A stretch of DNA of 61,940 nt from Deltaproteobacteria bacterium (GTDB lineage Bacteria > Myxococcota > SpSt-1050), in contig JAOAFA010000059.1 in the NCBI GenBank assembly GCA_026416535.1, positions 1 to 61,940 of the forward strand, given 5' to 3'. Shown in pieces: positions 1-8,058 of the stretch (position 1 is the stretch's first letter; each line of letters opens with the position of its first letter). The notes beneath the pieces were generated by a model. The model worked only from the letters and a program-made list of their open reading frames with translations. It was not told the DNA's origin and did no database searches. Position numbers and translations under genes: made by a program.

Positions 1-23
1 CGTCAGATGTGTATAAGAGACAG
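1..23 (+). other. Illumina Nextera adapter remnant (not genomic)
   Basis: Bases 5-23 are exactly the 19-base Tn5 mosaic end AGATGTGTATAAGAGACAG, and bases 1-4 (CGTC) are the bases that precede it in the Nextera read-1 adapter. The genomic sequence therefore begins at base 24. This marks an untrimmed contig end, not a transposon in the organism. The reading frame of the flanking minus-strand gene runs into it without a natural stop. Confidence 0.95.
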
Positions 24-523
24 TGTCCTGCCTGGTTTATTCTATGGGGAGCAAAGGCATATATGAACCCTGCAATAAATGCTGCTGGAAAACTTTTTGT
101 AATGAAATACGCTAGAAGAAACATGCCTAAACCAGCTACAACAAATGAAAGTATATATAGGATATTGTATACAAAAACTGGGTTCTTCTTAACCAGATAG
201 AAAGGCAGACCCAATATTGCTTCTCCTACAAGGTGTTCAGAGAAGGCAAGCGACTTTTTATAAGGAAACATTACATTGGCGTCAAAATAGTTTGTAAAGT
301 CTAAGTTGGTTATTTTTTCGAGATTCCACCAGAGTGTCCATACATTTAACAATGGATCCCCAAGATCTGCAGGTATATGATTAGTTAAGTCTGTAATTAG
401 TGGATAGGTGATTATAATTGTAAATACTAGATATGTTATAGTAGGGAGGAGTAAAATGTATATTGAATGGTATTTAATTAGGCTGTTATATTTTATAATT
501 CTTCTATCTTGATCATCTACCAT
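24..523 (-). CDS. Partial multi-pass membrane protein, GT-C/YfhO-like (N-terminal part)
   Basis: An open frame starts at an ATG (bases 521-523, minus strand) and runs 166 codons to the adapter junction, so the C-terminus is missing. The N-terminus is short and charged, followed by a hydrophobic segment (about residues 24-42). A periplasmic-looking loop then carries DLGDPLLNVWTLWWNLEKI, and FDANVMFPYKKSLAFSEH precedes two more hydrophobic stretches and YAFAPHRINQAGH. This pattern (first helix, acidic DP loop, 'FYP...la.SEhl', 'faPyR..q..H') is typical of large GT-C-fold glycosyltransferase-like membrane proteins of the YfhO/DUF2079 kind, which use polyprenyl-linked sugars. The exact family and substrate cannot be told from the fragment. 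No Shine-Dalgarno (SD) sequence is clear before the ATG. Confidence 0.7.
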
Positions 524-1497
524 AATTAGGAAATTTTTAGCACATATTTTATTTGATTAAAAGGTTTAAGAATAATTTTATTTTAGGAATTCATGAAGAG
601 ATTTTTGTGTGTTCTAATATCTTGTGTCGCTTCGAGATTTATCTGCATAACTTCTTAAAAAATTCATCCAAGTACTTTTTGGAGCTCAAAACCATATGGC
701 TGTTGATTCTAGAAGAGAGGTAGTAAGTGCTACGCTCTTTTTAAAAGCGAAATCCCTTTCTTTGTATATGTCTGATTATAAATGAAAGGGTGAAATATCC
801 CAGAGAATGCTAGCTAGTTTAAAAAATATTGTACTATAATAAAAAGGTTGGGTTAATAGTTAAGCCTACTGAGGACAAAGACGTTCCTTGAGATTGCCCA
901 TGAAGGCAGTTTTACAAATATAGTAGGTTGTTCCCTATTGTGATTTCCCTTGGGGTTTACTTGTCTAATTTCAATACTTTCTTAAGTTTATGCTGAGTTC
1001 ATATTGAAAGTGACTAAATTGTTATAAAGTGTTTTTCAACTGGATTTCTAATTTCCTAGTGATTCTTATAATAATACAGGGTCCTTTTCCCAAAGAGATA
1101 AATAAAGACAGGATTTGGGCTTTCCGGGTTCTAACAGTGATTTAATCTTATATTATTTGTTTAGTGTTTCCTAAAATTACCTCAATGATGTCTATGCCTA
1201 GATCTAAATAGTTGTTTGAGAATATTCAGAGTGTATGAAGTTCTATTAGTGAATAAGAGGCATCTGTTTGGTGTTTTGCATCTGATATAGAGGTGATACT
1301 GAAAGGATGAAATTACGTTTATTTGTGTAAAAAGCGTAGAGATTGAGTAATCAGAGAGATTAGCTTTACTTGTGATGGTAGAGAGATTTTTTAGAAAGTC
1401 TTGAGATGCTTTTTTGCGTAGATCTCTAGGTGCTACAATAAATCCTAGAAGATTGATAGATTGTTTTTACGAATTTTGCTATTTGGATACGTTTAGG
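524..1497. other. Gene-poor gap downstream of lptB
   Basis: About 970 bases without a convincing gene: all frames carry frequent stops and no recognisable motif. It lies upstream of the truncated membrane-protein gene and downstream of lptB, where many Proteobacteria have rpoN. No rpoN remnant, tRNA or clear terminator was seen. It may be decayed mobile DNA like the other gaps in this window, but nothing in it could be matched. Confidence 0.5.
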
Positions 1498-2211
1498 TTA
1501 TAAATCAAATAATTGTCCCAAGTAAACATCTTTAACCATAGGATTATTTTTTAGTTCACTTGGTGTTCCATGAACAATAATTTTTCCATCTGCGATGATA
1601 TATATTCTATCACATATACTAAATACTTCTCGTGCATAGTGATCGGTTATAAGTATGCCTATGTTTTCTTCCTTCATTTTTTTGATGATTTCTACTAATT
1701 CGTATACAGTTTTTGGATCTATTTGACTGAAAGGTTCGTCTAACAATATATATTTTGGATTCGTTAGAAGGGAACGGGCTACTTCAAGTCTTCTCTTTTC
1801 GCCACCAGAGAGATTTTCAGCTAGTGTATCTCTTATTTCCTCTAGTCCCATCTTAGTTATTAGGTTGTTTAATCTCTTTTCAAAATTTGTCTTTTCTTTT
1901 GAAATGGAAGATACTATTCTTAAATTTTGATAAACACTCAGACCTGTGAATAATGACGGTTCTTGAGGTAAGTAACCTATGCCTTTCCTGATTAGTTGAT
2001 GGAGTTGTAATCCATTTACTAACTCTTTATCAAGTATAACTTTACCACTATCTGCTTTTAAGAGACCTATGATAACCTTAAACAAGGTAGTCTTTCCGGC
2101 CCCGTTTGGACCTAAGATACCCACAATTTCTCCCCTCTTTAGTGAGATAGATACTTTATCAAGGACCTTTCTCTTCTTGTAACTCTTAGAGATATCAAAG
2201 ACCTCGAGCAT
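1498..2211 (-). CDS. lptB: LPS export ABC transporter ATP-binding protein LptB
   Basis: Cytoplasmic ATPase that powers LPS extraction from the inner membrane with LptFG and passes it to the LptC-LptA bridge. The 237-residue length is normal for LptB. Walker A GPNGAGKTT is at residues 34-42, the ABC signature LSGGE at 134-138, Walker B YILLDEP at 154-160, and the switch histidine is in ITDH near residue 190. The C-terminal 'VKDVYLGQLFDL' is the usual LptB ending. It starts directly after the lptA stop codon and is the last gene of the operon. The adjacent lptA and lptC separate it from generic branched-chain amino-acid ABC ATPases. lptF/lptG are not in the window. Confidence 0.93.
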   Translation of the reverse strand: MLEVFDISKSYKKRKVLDKVSISLKRGEIVGILGPNGAGKTTLFKVIIGLLKADSGKVILDKELVNGLQLHQLIRKGIGYLPQEPSLFTGLSVYQNLRIVSSISKEKTNFEKRLNNLITKMGLEEIRDTLAENLSGGEKRRLEVARSLLTNPKYILLDEPFSQIDPKTVYELVEIIKKMKEENIGILITDHYAREVFSICDRIYIIADGKIIVHGTPSELKNNPMVKDVYLGQLFDL

Positions 2212-2676
2212 TTATCTTTTATCTTCCTTTACTTTTATTATAGCCTTAATGCTTTTTACATTTACCTCGTCTTTATCGAGATCAAATTCTACAACCTCGC
2301 CCCAGAATTTATTTTCCCCATCAGAGTAATATGGATTGCCAGTCATAGTGACAAGGGACTTTGTATATTCAAATACAGCCATATCAGAGGTTGCTACCTT
2401 TTCCCCTTTTTTAAGGTTCACATTCCCGATGCATTCAAATTTATCGATACTTCCTTTTTCATTGTAATATGCTACTAACTGGTTACATGTAATTTTCATA
2501 TCTGTCCTTATAGCCTCTACATCCCCTGTAAAAATGGCTTTTCTGTTTTGATTTTCGATTTTTAGCTTTTTAGCTTTTATCTCAACAGGTGAATTGTCTT
2601 GTTTTATCTGTTCTTTTATAGATTTTGCCTCGGGGCTTAATAAAATCAATATAATTGCAATTATCTTATAAAGCAT
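2212..2676 (-). CDS. lptA: LptA/OstA-like periplasmic LPS-transport protein
   Basis: Small periplasmic beta-jellyroll protein expected to form the LPS bridge between LptC and LptD. A hydrophobic N-terminal signal (residues 1-18) is followed by an OstA-type region: 'VEIKAKKLKIENQNRKAIFTG' (split over residues 31-51), 'MKITCNQLVAYYNEKG' and 'VATSDMAVFEYTKSLVTMTG', the repeating pattern of LptA proteins. The length of 154 residues fits the family. It lies between lptC (6-base gap) and lptB (adjacent), the standard order. Assignment rests on this repeat pattern plus synteny; sequence conservation in the family is low. Confidence 0.85.
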   Translation of the reverse strand: MLYKIIAIILILLSPEAKSIKEQIKQDNSPVEIKAKKLKIENQNRKAIFTGDVEAIRTDMKITCNQLVAYYNEKGSIDKFECIGNVNLKKGEKVATSDMAVFEYTKSLVTMTGNPYYSDGENKFWGEVVEFDLDKDEVNVKSIKAIIKVKEDKR

Positions 2677-2682
2677 GTTTAA

Positions 2683-3213
2683 CTATTTAAATAAAGTTGC
2701 CGATATCCCATTATCAAAAGTGTAGTCGTTTCTTCTAATATTGCCTGAAAAGCCCCTGCCCTTGAATTCAAAATTTTTACCTATTACTTTTACTTCGCCC
2801 TCAGCCTCTAATTTATCTTTGATGAGGTCATACTCTATCTTCCTTACCATTATTTTGATTTCTTTGTCTAAGACAATTCCCTCATCTAGTTTCAATGTCA
2901 GTTTGCCGTCCTTTACTTTGTATGTGCCTTCTTCAAATAATAGTTTGAAGCTATCAATGAGTTCTACACTATTTATATAGGATAGGAAATAACCTCTTGA
3001 AACAGAAATTTCAGATTTATCCTTATTGTATACTAGTCTTTCAGCAACCAATTCTGATGAATGACCCTCTTTTTTGTATTCTCGCAATTTTATGTCTCTT
3101 AGTTCAATTTTGTTTTTACTATCTATGGTTTCGTAATTTTTCTCTCCCTCTGTACAACAGATTAATGAGGATATGATTGAGATTCCAACAAATAAGTGAT
3201 TAAGCTTACTCAT
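2683..3213 (-). CDS. lptC: LptC-like LPS export protein, possibly a lipoprotein
   Basis: Membrane-anchored periplasmic protein that receives LPS from LptB2FG and passes it to LptA. The 176 residues have an N-terminal hydrophobic segment (about 6-19), then an OstA-like region with 'LRDIKLREYKKEGHSSELVAERLVY' (broken across residues 38-62) and a terminal 'EGEVKVIGKNFEFKGRGF'. The N-terminal segment ends ISSLICC, so it might be lipidated instead of kept as the usual transmembrane anchor (inference; the lipobox is not canonical). Its start overlaps the end of the upstream TPR gene by 4 bases (ATGA), and lptA follows after 6 bases. Confidence 0.8.
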   Translation of the reverse strand: MSKLNHLFVGISIISSLICCTEGEKNYETIDSKNKIELRDIKLREYKKEGHSSELVAERLVYNKDKSEISVSRGYFLSYINSVELIDSFKLLFEEGTYKVKDGKLTLKLDEGIVLDKEIKIMVRKIEYDLIKDKLEAEGEVKVIGKNFEFKGRGFSGNIRRNDYTFDNGISATLFK

Positions 3214-4751
3214 TTTAGGGTTTTACATCCTTCTTTTTTGCCTTTGTAAGCAAGATTGTATAGCTTTACCCTCTCCTCTTCATTTACAAATTTCAAACAT
3301 TCGTTAATTTCATTTAATGTGATATATCTGCTCAAGTTTGTCCTGTAGGCTTTTATAAAATTATCTGCTTCACATCTGTTGTATAACTTTATAATTTCTA
3401 AAATAAGATTACAATCATCTTTGAAAGCTTTTAATCCCTCGAGCAAGAATTTCTCCTTGGTTTCTATGTTTTTGGAGATAGATATTAGGATTAAATATTT
3501 GTTTACAGATTCTGGTAAGAGCTCAAGGTATTTTTTGAAAAATTCATCGTTGGTCGGATCAGATGATATAAGTCTGTAACTTTCGTAGAGATCCGTATTG
3601 TATGGATATTTATATATGAGTTCTTCAGCAAAAGGTTTGAGTTTGAATATAAGGGATGTTCTTCTAAAGAGATCAACCGCTTCAAAAAAGATATCAATAT
3701 TGTTGTCTTGCTCAAGGGCCTTCATAAAGAGATTAGTGGCTTCAACAAGGTTATTGAGACCTTCGGAGACCAAAAATTTCGCGGACAATGCCATAATGAA
3801 AGGGTGTTCGCCAAAATCTGCTTTTAATCTATCAATAACGATAATAGGATCTTTGAATATATATAAAAGACTCCGAGAAACAAGAGAAAAAAGTTGATAG
3901 TCATTGTGCATTATTTGTTCTTTCATAGCTTGATATAGCTTATCACTGTTGCCCTTTTGAGCGTAGAATATTGGAATCTCTGAATAGGCTATTCTTTTTA
4001 CTAGATAGTTATTACTATGCAGAAGTAGATCTCCTATTTTCTCCCATTCTCTATTGATCATAGCTGGGATGTGAAAATTAGTTGCTACGGTAATATCTAT
4101 ATTTTGAGATTTATCATTAACGATAAGATTTCTGAGGGATTCGACGGCCTCAGCCTTGTAATTAGGCTTTTTGCCTCTCACTCTGAATGTTAGATATGAT
4201 GTAGCTACGTGGTTTGGTGCCAATGTTATGAGGCAGTCTAAGTACTTATATGCTAGTTCCCACATTTTAAAATTGTAGAAAGTGTATGCCAGAAAAAAGT
4301 AAAGACCAGGTCTGTTGTTACCTTTTTCAACTTTTGAAGTTGCAAATGATATTGCCTTTTCAATGTTCCCTTCTTTGTTAAAATGATACATGATGATCTG
4401 ATATAATGCCTCCGCATCTGATGAATCAAGGACATCGAAAATCTTTGTATAATTCTCGATTATATTTTCTAAAGAACCATGGCCTTCAATTATGTATTTT
4501 GCAAAGAGATTTTGTATATCAAAGTTTTTTCTCTCTTCTTGGGTATAAAAGTTCAACATATATGCCATTTCTGAAAATGCGATGTCATACTCTCCGTATT
4601 CAATTAGTCTATAAATTCTGGTATATAAAGTCTCTAAGTCAGGTTTAAATGGTTTATCCTTTTGTGTATGATTTACACTATCTTTTTGGCAATCGATTGA
4701 TAAAAGGAACAACTTAATACATAGGATGAGAGAGAACAGTTTATTGGTCAT
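3210..4751 (-). CDS. TPR-type periplasmic/lipoprotein of unknown function in the lpt operon
   Basis: I chose the ATG at 4751 (513 residues) because it opens a signal sequence, MTNKLFSLILCIKLFLL, ending in SIDC (residues 18-21), a weak lipobox. The longer frame up to 4811 would place 20 charged residues in front of it. The mature part is built of helical repeats resembling TPR/Sel1 units: paired helices with Tyr/Ala spacing, for example 'GLYFFLAYTFYNFKMWELAY' and 'YKYLDCLITLAPNHVA'. No catalytic motif is visible. It overlaps the upstream gene by 11 bases and lptC by 4, so translation is coupled. A role in envelope assembly alongside Lpt is suggested only by position. Confidence 0.75.
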   Translation of the reverse strand: MTNKLFSLILCIKLFLLSIDCQKDSVNHTQKDKPFKPDLETLYTRIYRLIEYGEYDIAFSEMAYMLNFYTQEERKNFDIQNLFAKYIIEGHGSLENIIENYTKIFDVLDSSDAEALYQIIMYHFNKEGNIEKAISFATSKVEKGNNRPGLYFFLAYTFYNFKMWELAYKYLDCLITLAPNHVATSYLTFRVRGKKPNYKAEAVESLRNLIVNDKSQNIDITVATNFHIPAMINREWEKIGDLLLHSNNYLVKRIAYSEIPIFYAQKGNSDKLYQAMKEQIMHNDYQLFSLVSRSLLYIFKDPIIVIDRLKADFGEHPFIMALSAKFLVSEGLNNLVEATNLFMKALEQDNNIDIFFEAVDLFRRTSLIFKLKPFAEELIYKYPYNTDLYESYRLISSDPTNDEFFKKYLELLPESVNKYLILISISKNIETKEKFLLEGLKAFKDDCNLILEIIKLYNRCEADNFIKAYRTNLSRYITLNEINECLKFVNEEERVKLYNLAYKGKKEGCKTLK

Positions 4752-5574
4752 TTTTTTGTTCTGATGTATTTTCTTGAGTTGGTTTATAATTGTCTTGCTT
4801 TGATTGTTCAAGAGTCTCGTTAGTTGACTTCTCGATAGTGTCCCTTATACATGAACTTATACATTCTTTTTTGATATCTTCTTTCATTTTATCTATATCT
4901 TGTCTGCTCAATAGAATATAGTCATTGGTAATAGCTTTGTTTATTTTATCTATTTTTTCAATTAGTTCCGCGGCTTCCTTTAAAAACTCTGGGTTTAAAT
5001 TTTTTAATTCTGACATCTTCTCCCGAGCTCTCTTGATTAATTCTATACCCATGTTAAAATTGAATTTTGCCTGTTTAAATACTACTTCTCCTTTTAGTCT
5101 TGAGTATCTTTCAAAATCCTCTGGAGAAACATTTAGTTTCATTAGCCTTTCTATATAGCTTGAGGCGATTCTTACATTCTCCTCACTCTCTTCTTGAAGA
5201 AATTTTTCGATCCACTTTGAGATAATTTTAAAAAGGGTTACGTCCAGCTCTCCTTTATCTACTTCAATGACAGGTACCGTTTCTCCTTTGGGAATTTTTA
5301 GTGGAGAATATGCCTCTCTCTTGGTTATATCCTTAGGGATGTATTCAGAAAATCCGTATGGTAAAAACAACCCTTTTTTAACAATGAGATAATCATTTTT
5401 TGATGTTATACGATATTTCTTACTGTTGATTAGAGATAAAAAATATAGGCATATTATCACCAGTATCAGGATAATTACCCATATCCAAATAGGGACTTTC
5501 GGAGATTTTTTTTCTATTGCTTGATCTTTTTTTTCACTCCCTAAATTGTTTTGAATGGTGTCTTCTTTGTCCAT
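4741..5574 (-). CDS. Single-pass inner-membrane protein, unknown function
   Basis: 277 residues: a charged cytoplasmic N-terminus (1-27), one strong transmembrane helix around residues 28-49 (VPIWIWVIILILVIICLYFL), then a soluble domain that begins with a beta-rich stretch ('YRITSKNDYLIVKKGLFLPYG') and becomes helical with coiled-coil character (about 120-240). The C-terminus is Gln/Asn/Glu-rich and probably disordered. I do not recognise the family. It sits between hpt (14-base gap) and the TPR lipoprotein (overlap), so it belongs to the same operon. Confidence 0.75.
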   Translation of the reverse strand: MDKEDTIQNNLGSEKKDQAIEKKSPKVPIWIWVIILILVIICLYFLSLINSKKYRITSKNDYLIVKKGLFLPYGFSEYIPKDITKREAYSPLKIPKGETVPVIEVDKGELDVTLFKIISKWIEKFLQEESEENVRIASSYIERLMKLNVSPEDFERYSRLKGEVVFKQAKFNFNMGIELIKRAREKMSELKNLNPEFLKEAAELIEKIDKINKAITNDYILLSRQDIDKMKEDIKKECISSCIRDTIEKSTNETLEQSKQDNYKPTQENTSEQKNDQ

Positions 5575-5588
5575 TTTTGTTATTACCT

Positions 5589-6101
5589 TTATTTGTAGCC
5601 AATGTATTTTAAATTACGGTACATATTGTTTAGATCTAGACCATAACCTACAACAAACTTGTCTGGGATCTCAAATCCACAGTAGTCGATTTTTATATTT
5701 ACTCTTGTTTTGATTTTTTTGTGTAGCAATGTGCAAACCTTTATAGTTTTTGGGTTCTTTTGTTTTATGGTTCGTATTAAATAATCCATTGTCAACCCAG
5801 TATCTATTATATCCTCTACAATCAAGACATTTTTTCCGGATAGCGATTCCGAGACATCCATAATTATTCTGACAACGCCACTTGTCTCTGTAGCATTGCC
5901 GTAACTTGATACACGCATAAAATCCACTGTGATTGGCATTTTCAATTCTTTTGTGAGATCAGAGATAAACATATAGCATCCATTGAGGATACCTATTATA
6001 TATAGGTGCTTGTTTTTGAAGTCTCTGTTTATCTCTGCTGCTAAGCCTTTAACTCGCTTTTTAATCTCCTTTTCACTAATAAGGATTTTGAACCTCTCCA
6101 T
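5589..6101 (-). CDS. hpt: Hypoxanthine phosphoribosyltransferase
   Basis: Cytoplasmic purine salvage enzyme: hypoxanthine (or guanine) + PRPP to IMP (GMP). The 170-residue length is typical. The PRPP-binding loop VLIVEDIIDTGLT is at about residues 92-104, preceded by the 'DFMRVSSYGNATETSG' flexible loop (about 60-75), and the C-terminal purine-binding segment reads FVVGYGLDLNNMYRNL. It follows upp (16-base gap), so base salvage is grouped with the kinase and lpt genes. Confidence 0.92.
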   Translation of the reverse strand: MERFKILISEKEIKKRVKGLAAEINRDFKNKHLYIIGILNGCYMFISDLTKELKMPITVDFMRVSSYGNATETSGVVRIIMDVSESLSGKNVLIVEDIIDTGLTMDYLIRTIKQKNPKTIKVCTLLHKKIKTRVNIKIDYCGFEIPDKFVVGYGLDLNNMYRNLKYIGYK

Positions 6102-6117
6102 AAGATATCAAACCTAC

Positions 6118-6897
6118 CTATACAAACGAATTATTAATTATTTCCCCCACACCCCCAGCACCTGGGACTATATACTGATTGTCATCAAGGCCCCGTTCTT
6201 TTTCTTTAAATGTTCCAGGTATTGATTTCAAAACTTCTTCAGAAGAGAGACCCCTATCAAGTCTTAGAGAGTATATTATCACATCCGGGTATTTTTTATG
6301 GATATTCCTTATAAATTCGGGGGTTATTATGAGATGAGCGGTAATAATTTTCTTAGGCGGTTTGCGGGTGTTTTTCATGTATTCGTCAATTACTTTGATC
6401 AGTGTTGAGGCGGTTGCACCCATAGGATCAGGTATCAGAACATATGCATCACTTAGATCTCCACCAACTTTCACTGTATTAATGGAGGCACCTATTACCT
6501 TCCCTTTCTTGTTTACTATCCTTGCTGAGGAGACAAAGTCTTGTCTTATGAATTTGGGGTTAATCAACCAGCATAGTATATCAAAAAACAACTGAGACGG
6601 AATTGAGCCTGCCCTCAATATGCTTACAATAACTGTTTTTGTGTCTTTTTTTAATCCTATTCCTCTAACAATACCTCGTTGGGTGTATTTTTTCATTCGT
6701 GTAGAATATTCAATTTTTGTTTTGGGGAATTCCATATCTATTATATACCTTAAAAGCTCATTGTAGGTATATCTGATTATCCTATTTACTTCAGGTTGAA
6801 TAGTCTCTGGTCTCGAAAATCTGGCTACTAACTCAAATAAGAGAGGTGAATCAATGATATGAACATTGTCATCATAGCGATGTTCTATCTCATTCAT
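6118..6897 (-). CDS. upp: Uracil phosphoribosyltransferase family protein
   Basis: Converts uracil + PRPP to UMP. Family signatures are visible: the 'LRAG' PRTase motif in VSILRAGSIPSQ, the PRPP loop as IPDPMGATAST (usually LDPMLATGGS), and the uracil-binding tail GLDDNQYIVPGAGGVGE near the C-terminus. At 259 residues it is about 50 longer than the usual bacterial enzyme (about 209); the extra length is at the N-terminus and between motifs. The deviating PRPP loop and insertions suggest a divergent subfamily, so strict uracil specificity is inferred. It lies 11 bases after the kinase gene and 16 before hpt. Confidence 0.82.
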   Translation of the reverse strand: MNEIEHRYDDNVHIIDSPLLFELVARFSRPETIQPEVNRIIRYTYNELLRYIIDMEFPKTKIEYSTRMKKYTQRGIVRGIGLKKDTKTVIVSILRAGSIPSQLFFDILCWLINPKFIRQDFVSSARIVNKKGKVIGASINTVKVGGDLSDAYVLIPDPMGATASTLIKVIDEYMKNTRKPPKKIITAHLIITPEFIRNIHKKYPDVIIYSLRLDRGLSSEEVLKSIPGTFKEKERGLDDNQYIVPGAGGVGEIINNSFV

Positions 6898-6908
6898 TCA
6901 AAACTCCT

Positions 6909-8054
6909 TTATTTGTATTTAAGATAAAGCTTTACTATCTCTTCAATTAGGGAGGGTATAGTCAATTCATTTCTTTGAGCAATCTGAGACAAAAGCACAT
7001 AGACCTCCTCTGGTAAATTTAATTGAACTTGTCTTCCAGAAGTTTGTAATGTCTTATGCGGACTCTTACTGCCAGGAAGGGGAGGAGGGACCGCGATTAT
7101 CTTTTTGCCAGTGATTTTGCGTTCTTTTTCTATCTCGTCTTTAAAGAGCTGTTTTATGAAATTTGAGAGGTGAACATTTGACGGCGTAAATTCGTGTTGA
7201 CTTAAAAAGGAGTCAATTTCAAATTGCATGTCCCATGCATTTTTATATCTCTTTTCTGGGTCCTTTTCGAGGGCTGACATTAGAATTTTTTCTACTTGTT
7301 TTGGAAGATCTGGCTTAAAGAAACTTGGGGGGTATATTTTACCCTCTGTTATTGATTTTATAACTGCCTCATCTGTTTCTCCTCTGAATAGTTTGTAGCC
7401 TGTAATCCATTCATAAAGAACGACACCCAAAGAAAATATGTCTGACCTTTGATCTGCCTCTTTGCCTTGCAATTGCTCTGGCGAGATATAACTGAGTTTC
7501 CCCTTGACCTCTCCTTCTCTGTCTGTGGAGATTAGGTTTTCTGCTTTTGCTATCCCAAAGTCCAATATTTTGACAGCCCCATCCCAGGAGACCATAATAT
7601 TTTCAGGAGTAATATCTCTATGAACTATATTTAGTGGATTTCCATTATAATCGACCTTGGAATGAGCATAGTAGAGTCCTTCACATACATTAGAGGCTAT
7701 TTTTAGGGCATATTCCATTGGGAATGGTATTCCACGTTTGGCTGATGCGTTTATGATTCGATTCATATCCCTTCCAGCAATATATTCCATGGCTATAAAG
7801 TAGGAGTCACCTATCTTACCGAGGTCAAATATCTGGCATATATTAGGATGGGTAAGCATAGCTGCAAGTTTGGCTTCGTTTAAGAACATCTGAACAAATT
7901 CTTGTTTTTGACTTATATCCGGTCTAATTTTTTTTATGACGATGTCTTTTTGGAAACCTTCTACACCCTCTTGTCTTGCCAGGTATATATCTGCCATCCC
8001 ACCTGTGGCAAGTTTTCTTATTAGGACATATTTACCAAATCTTTGACCGAGCAT
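6909..8054 (-). CDS. Ser/Thr protein kinase with C-terminal ribbon-helix-helix domain
   Basis: Cytoplasmic Hanks-type kinase, 381 residues. The Gly-rich loop LATGGMADIYLA is at 15-26, the ATP lysine in VIKK is K41, the catalytic loop is HRDITPEN (145-152), DFG is 165-167, and SPEQL lies near 191-195, so all catalytic residues are present. There is no transmembrane segment or PASTA repeat. After a Pro-rich linker (VPPPLPGSK), residues 340-381 read as an Arc/CopG-like ribbon-helix-helix: a beta strand QVQLNLPEEVY followed by two helices ending EEIVKLYLKYK. That fusion is unusual and suggests DNA binding or dimerisation of the kinase (inference). Second gene of the nine-gene operon, 4 bases after the amidohydrolase. 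Confidence 0.92.
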   Translation of the reverse strand: MLGQRFGKYVLIRKLATGGMADIYLARQEGVEGFQKDIVIKKIRPDISQKQEFVQMFLNEAKLAAMLTHPNICQIFDLGKIGDSYFIAMEYIAGRDMNRIINASAKRGIPFPMEYALKIASNVCEGLYYAHSKVDYNGNPLNIVHRDITPENIMVSWDGAVKILDFGIAKAENLISTDREGEVKGKLSYISPEQLQGKEADQRSDIFSLGVVLYEWITGYKLFRGETDEAVIKSITEGKIYPPSFFKPDLPKQVEKILMSALEKDPEKRYKNAWDMQFEIDSFLSQHEFTPSNVHLSNFIKQLFKDEIEKERKITGKKIIAVPPPLPGSKSPHKTLQTSGRQVQLNLPEEVYVLLSQIAQRNELTIPSLIEEIVKLYLKYK

Positions 8055-8058
8055 AAAA

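Noticed and set aside
9-200. 63-codon plus-strand frame at the contig start
   Set aside because: It begins inside the sequencing adapter and is antisense to a convincing membrane-protein gene on the minus strand.
3503-3715. 70-codon minus-strand frame inside the TPR lipoprotein gene
   Set aside because: Alternative frame inside a longer gene with a signal peptide and coupled neighbours.
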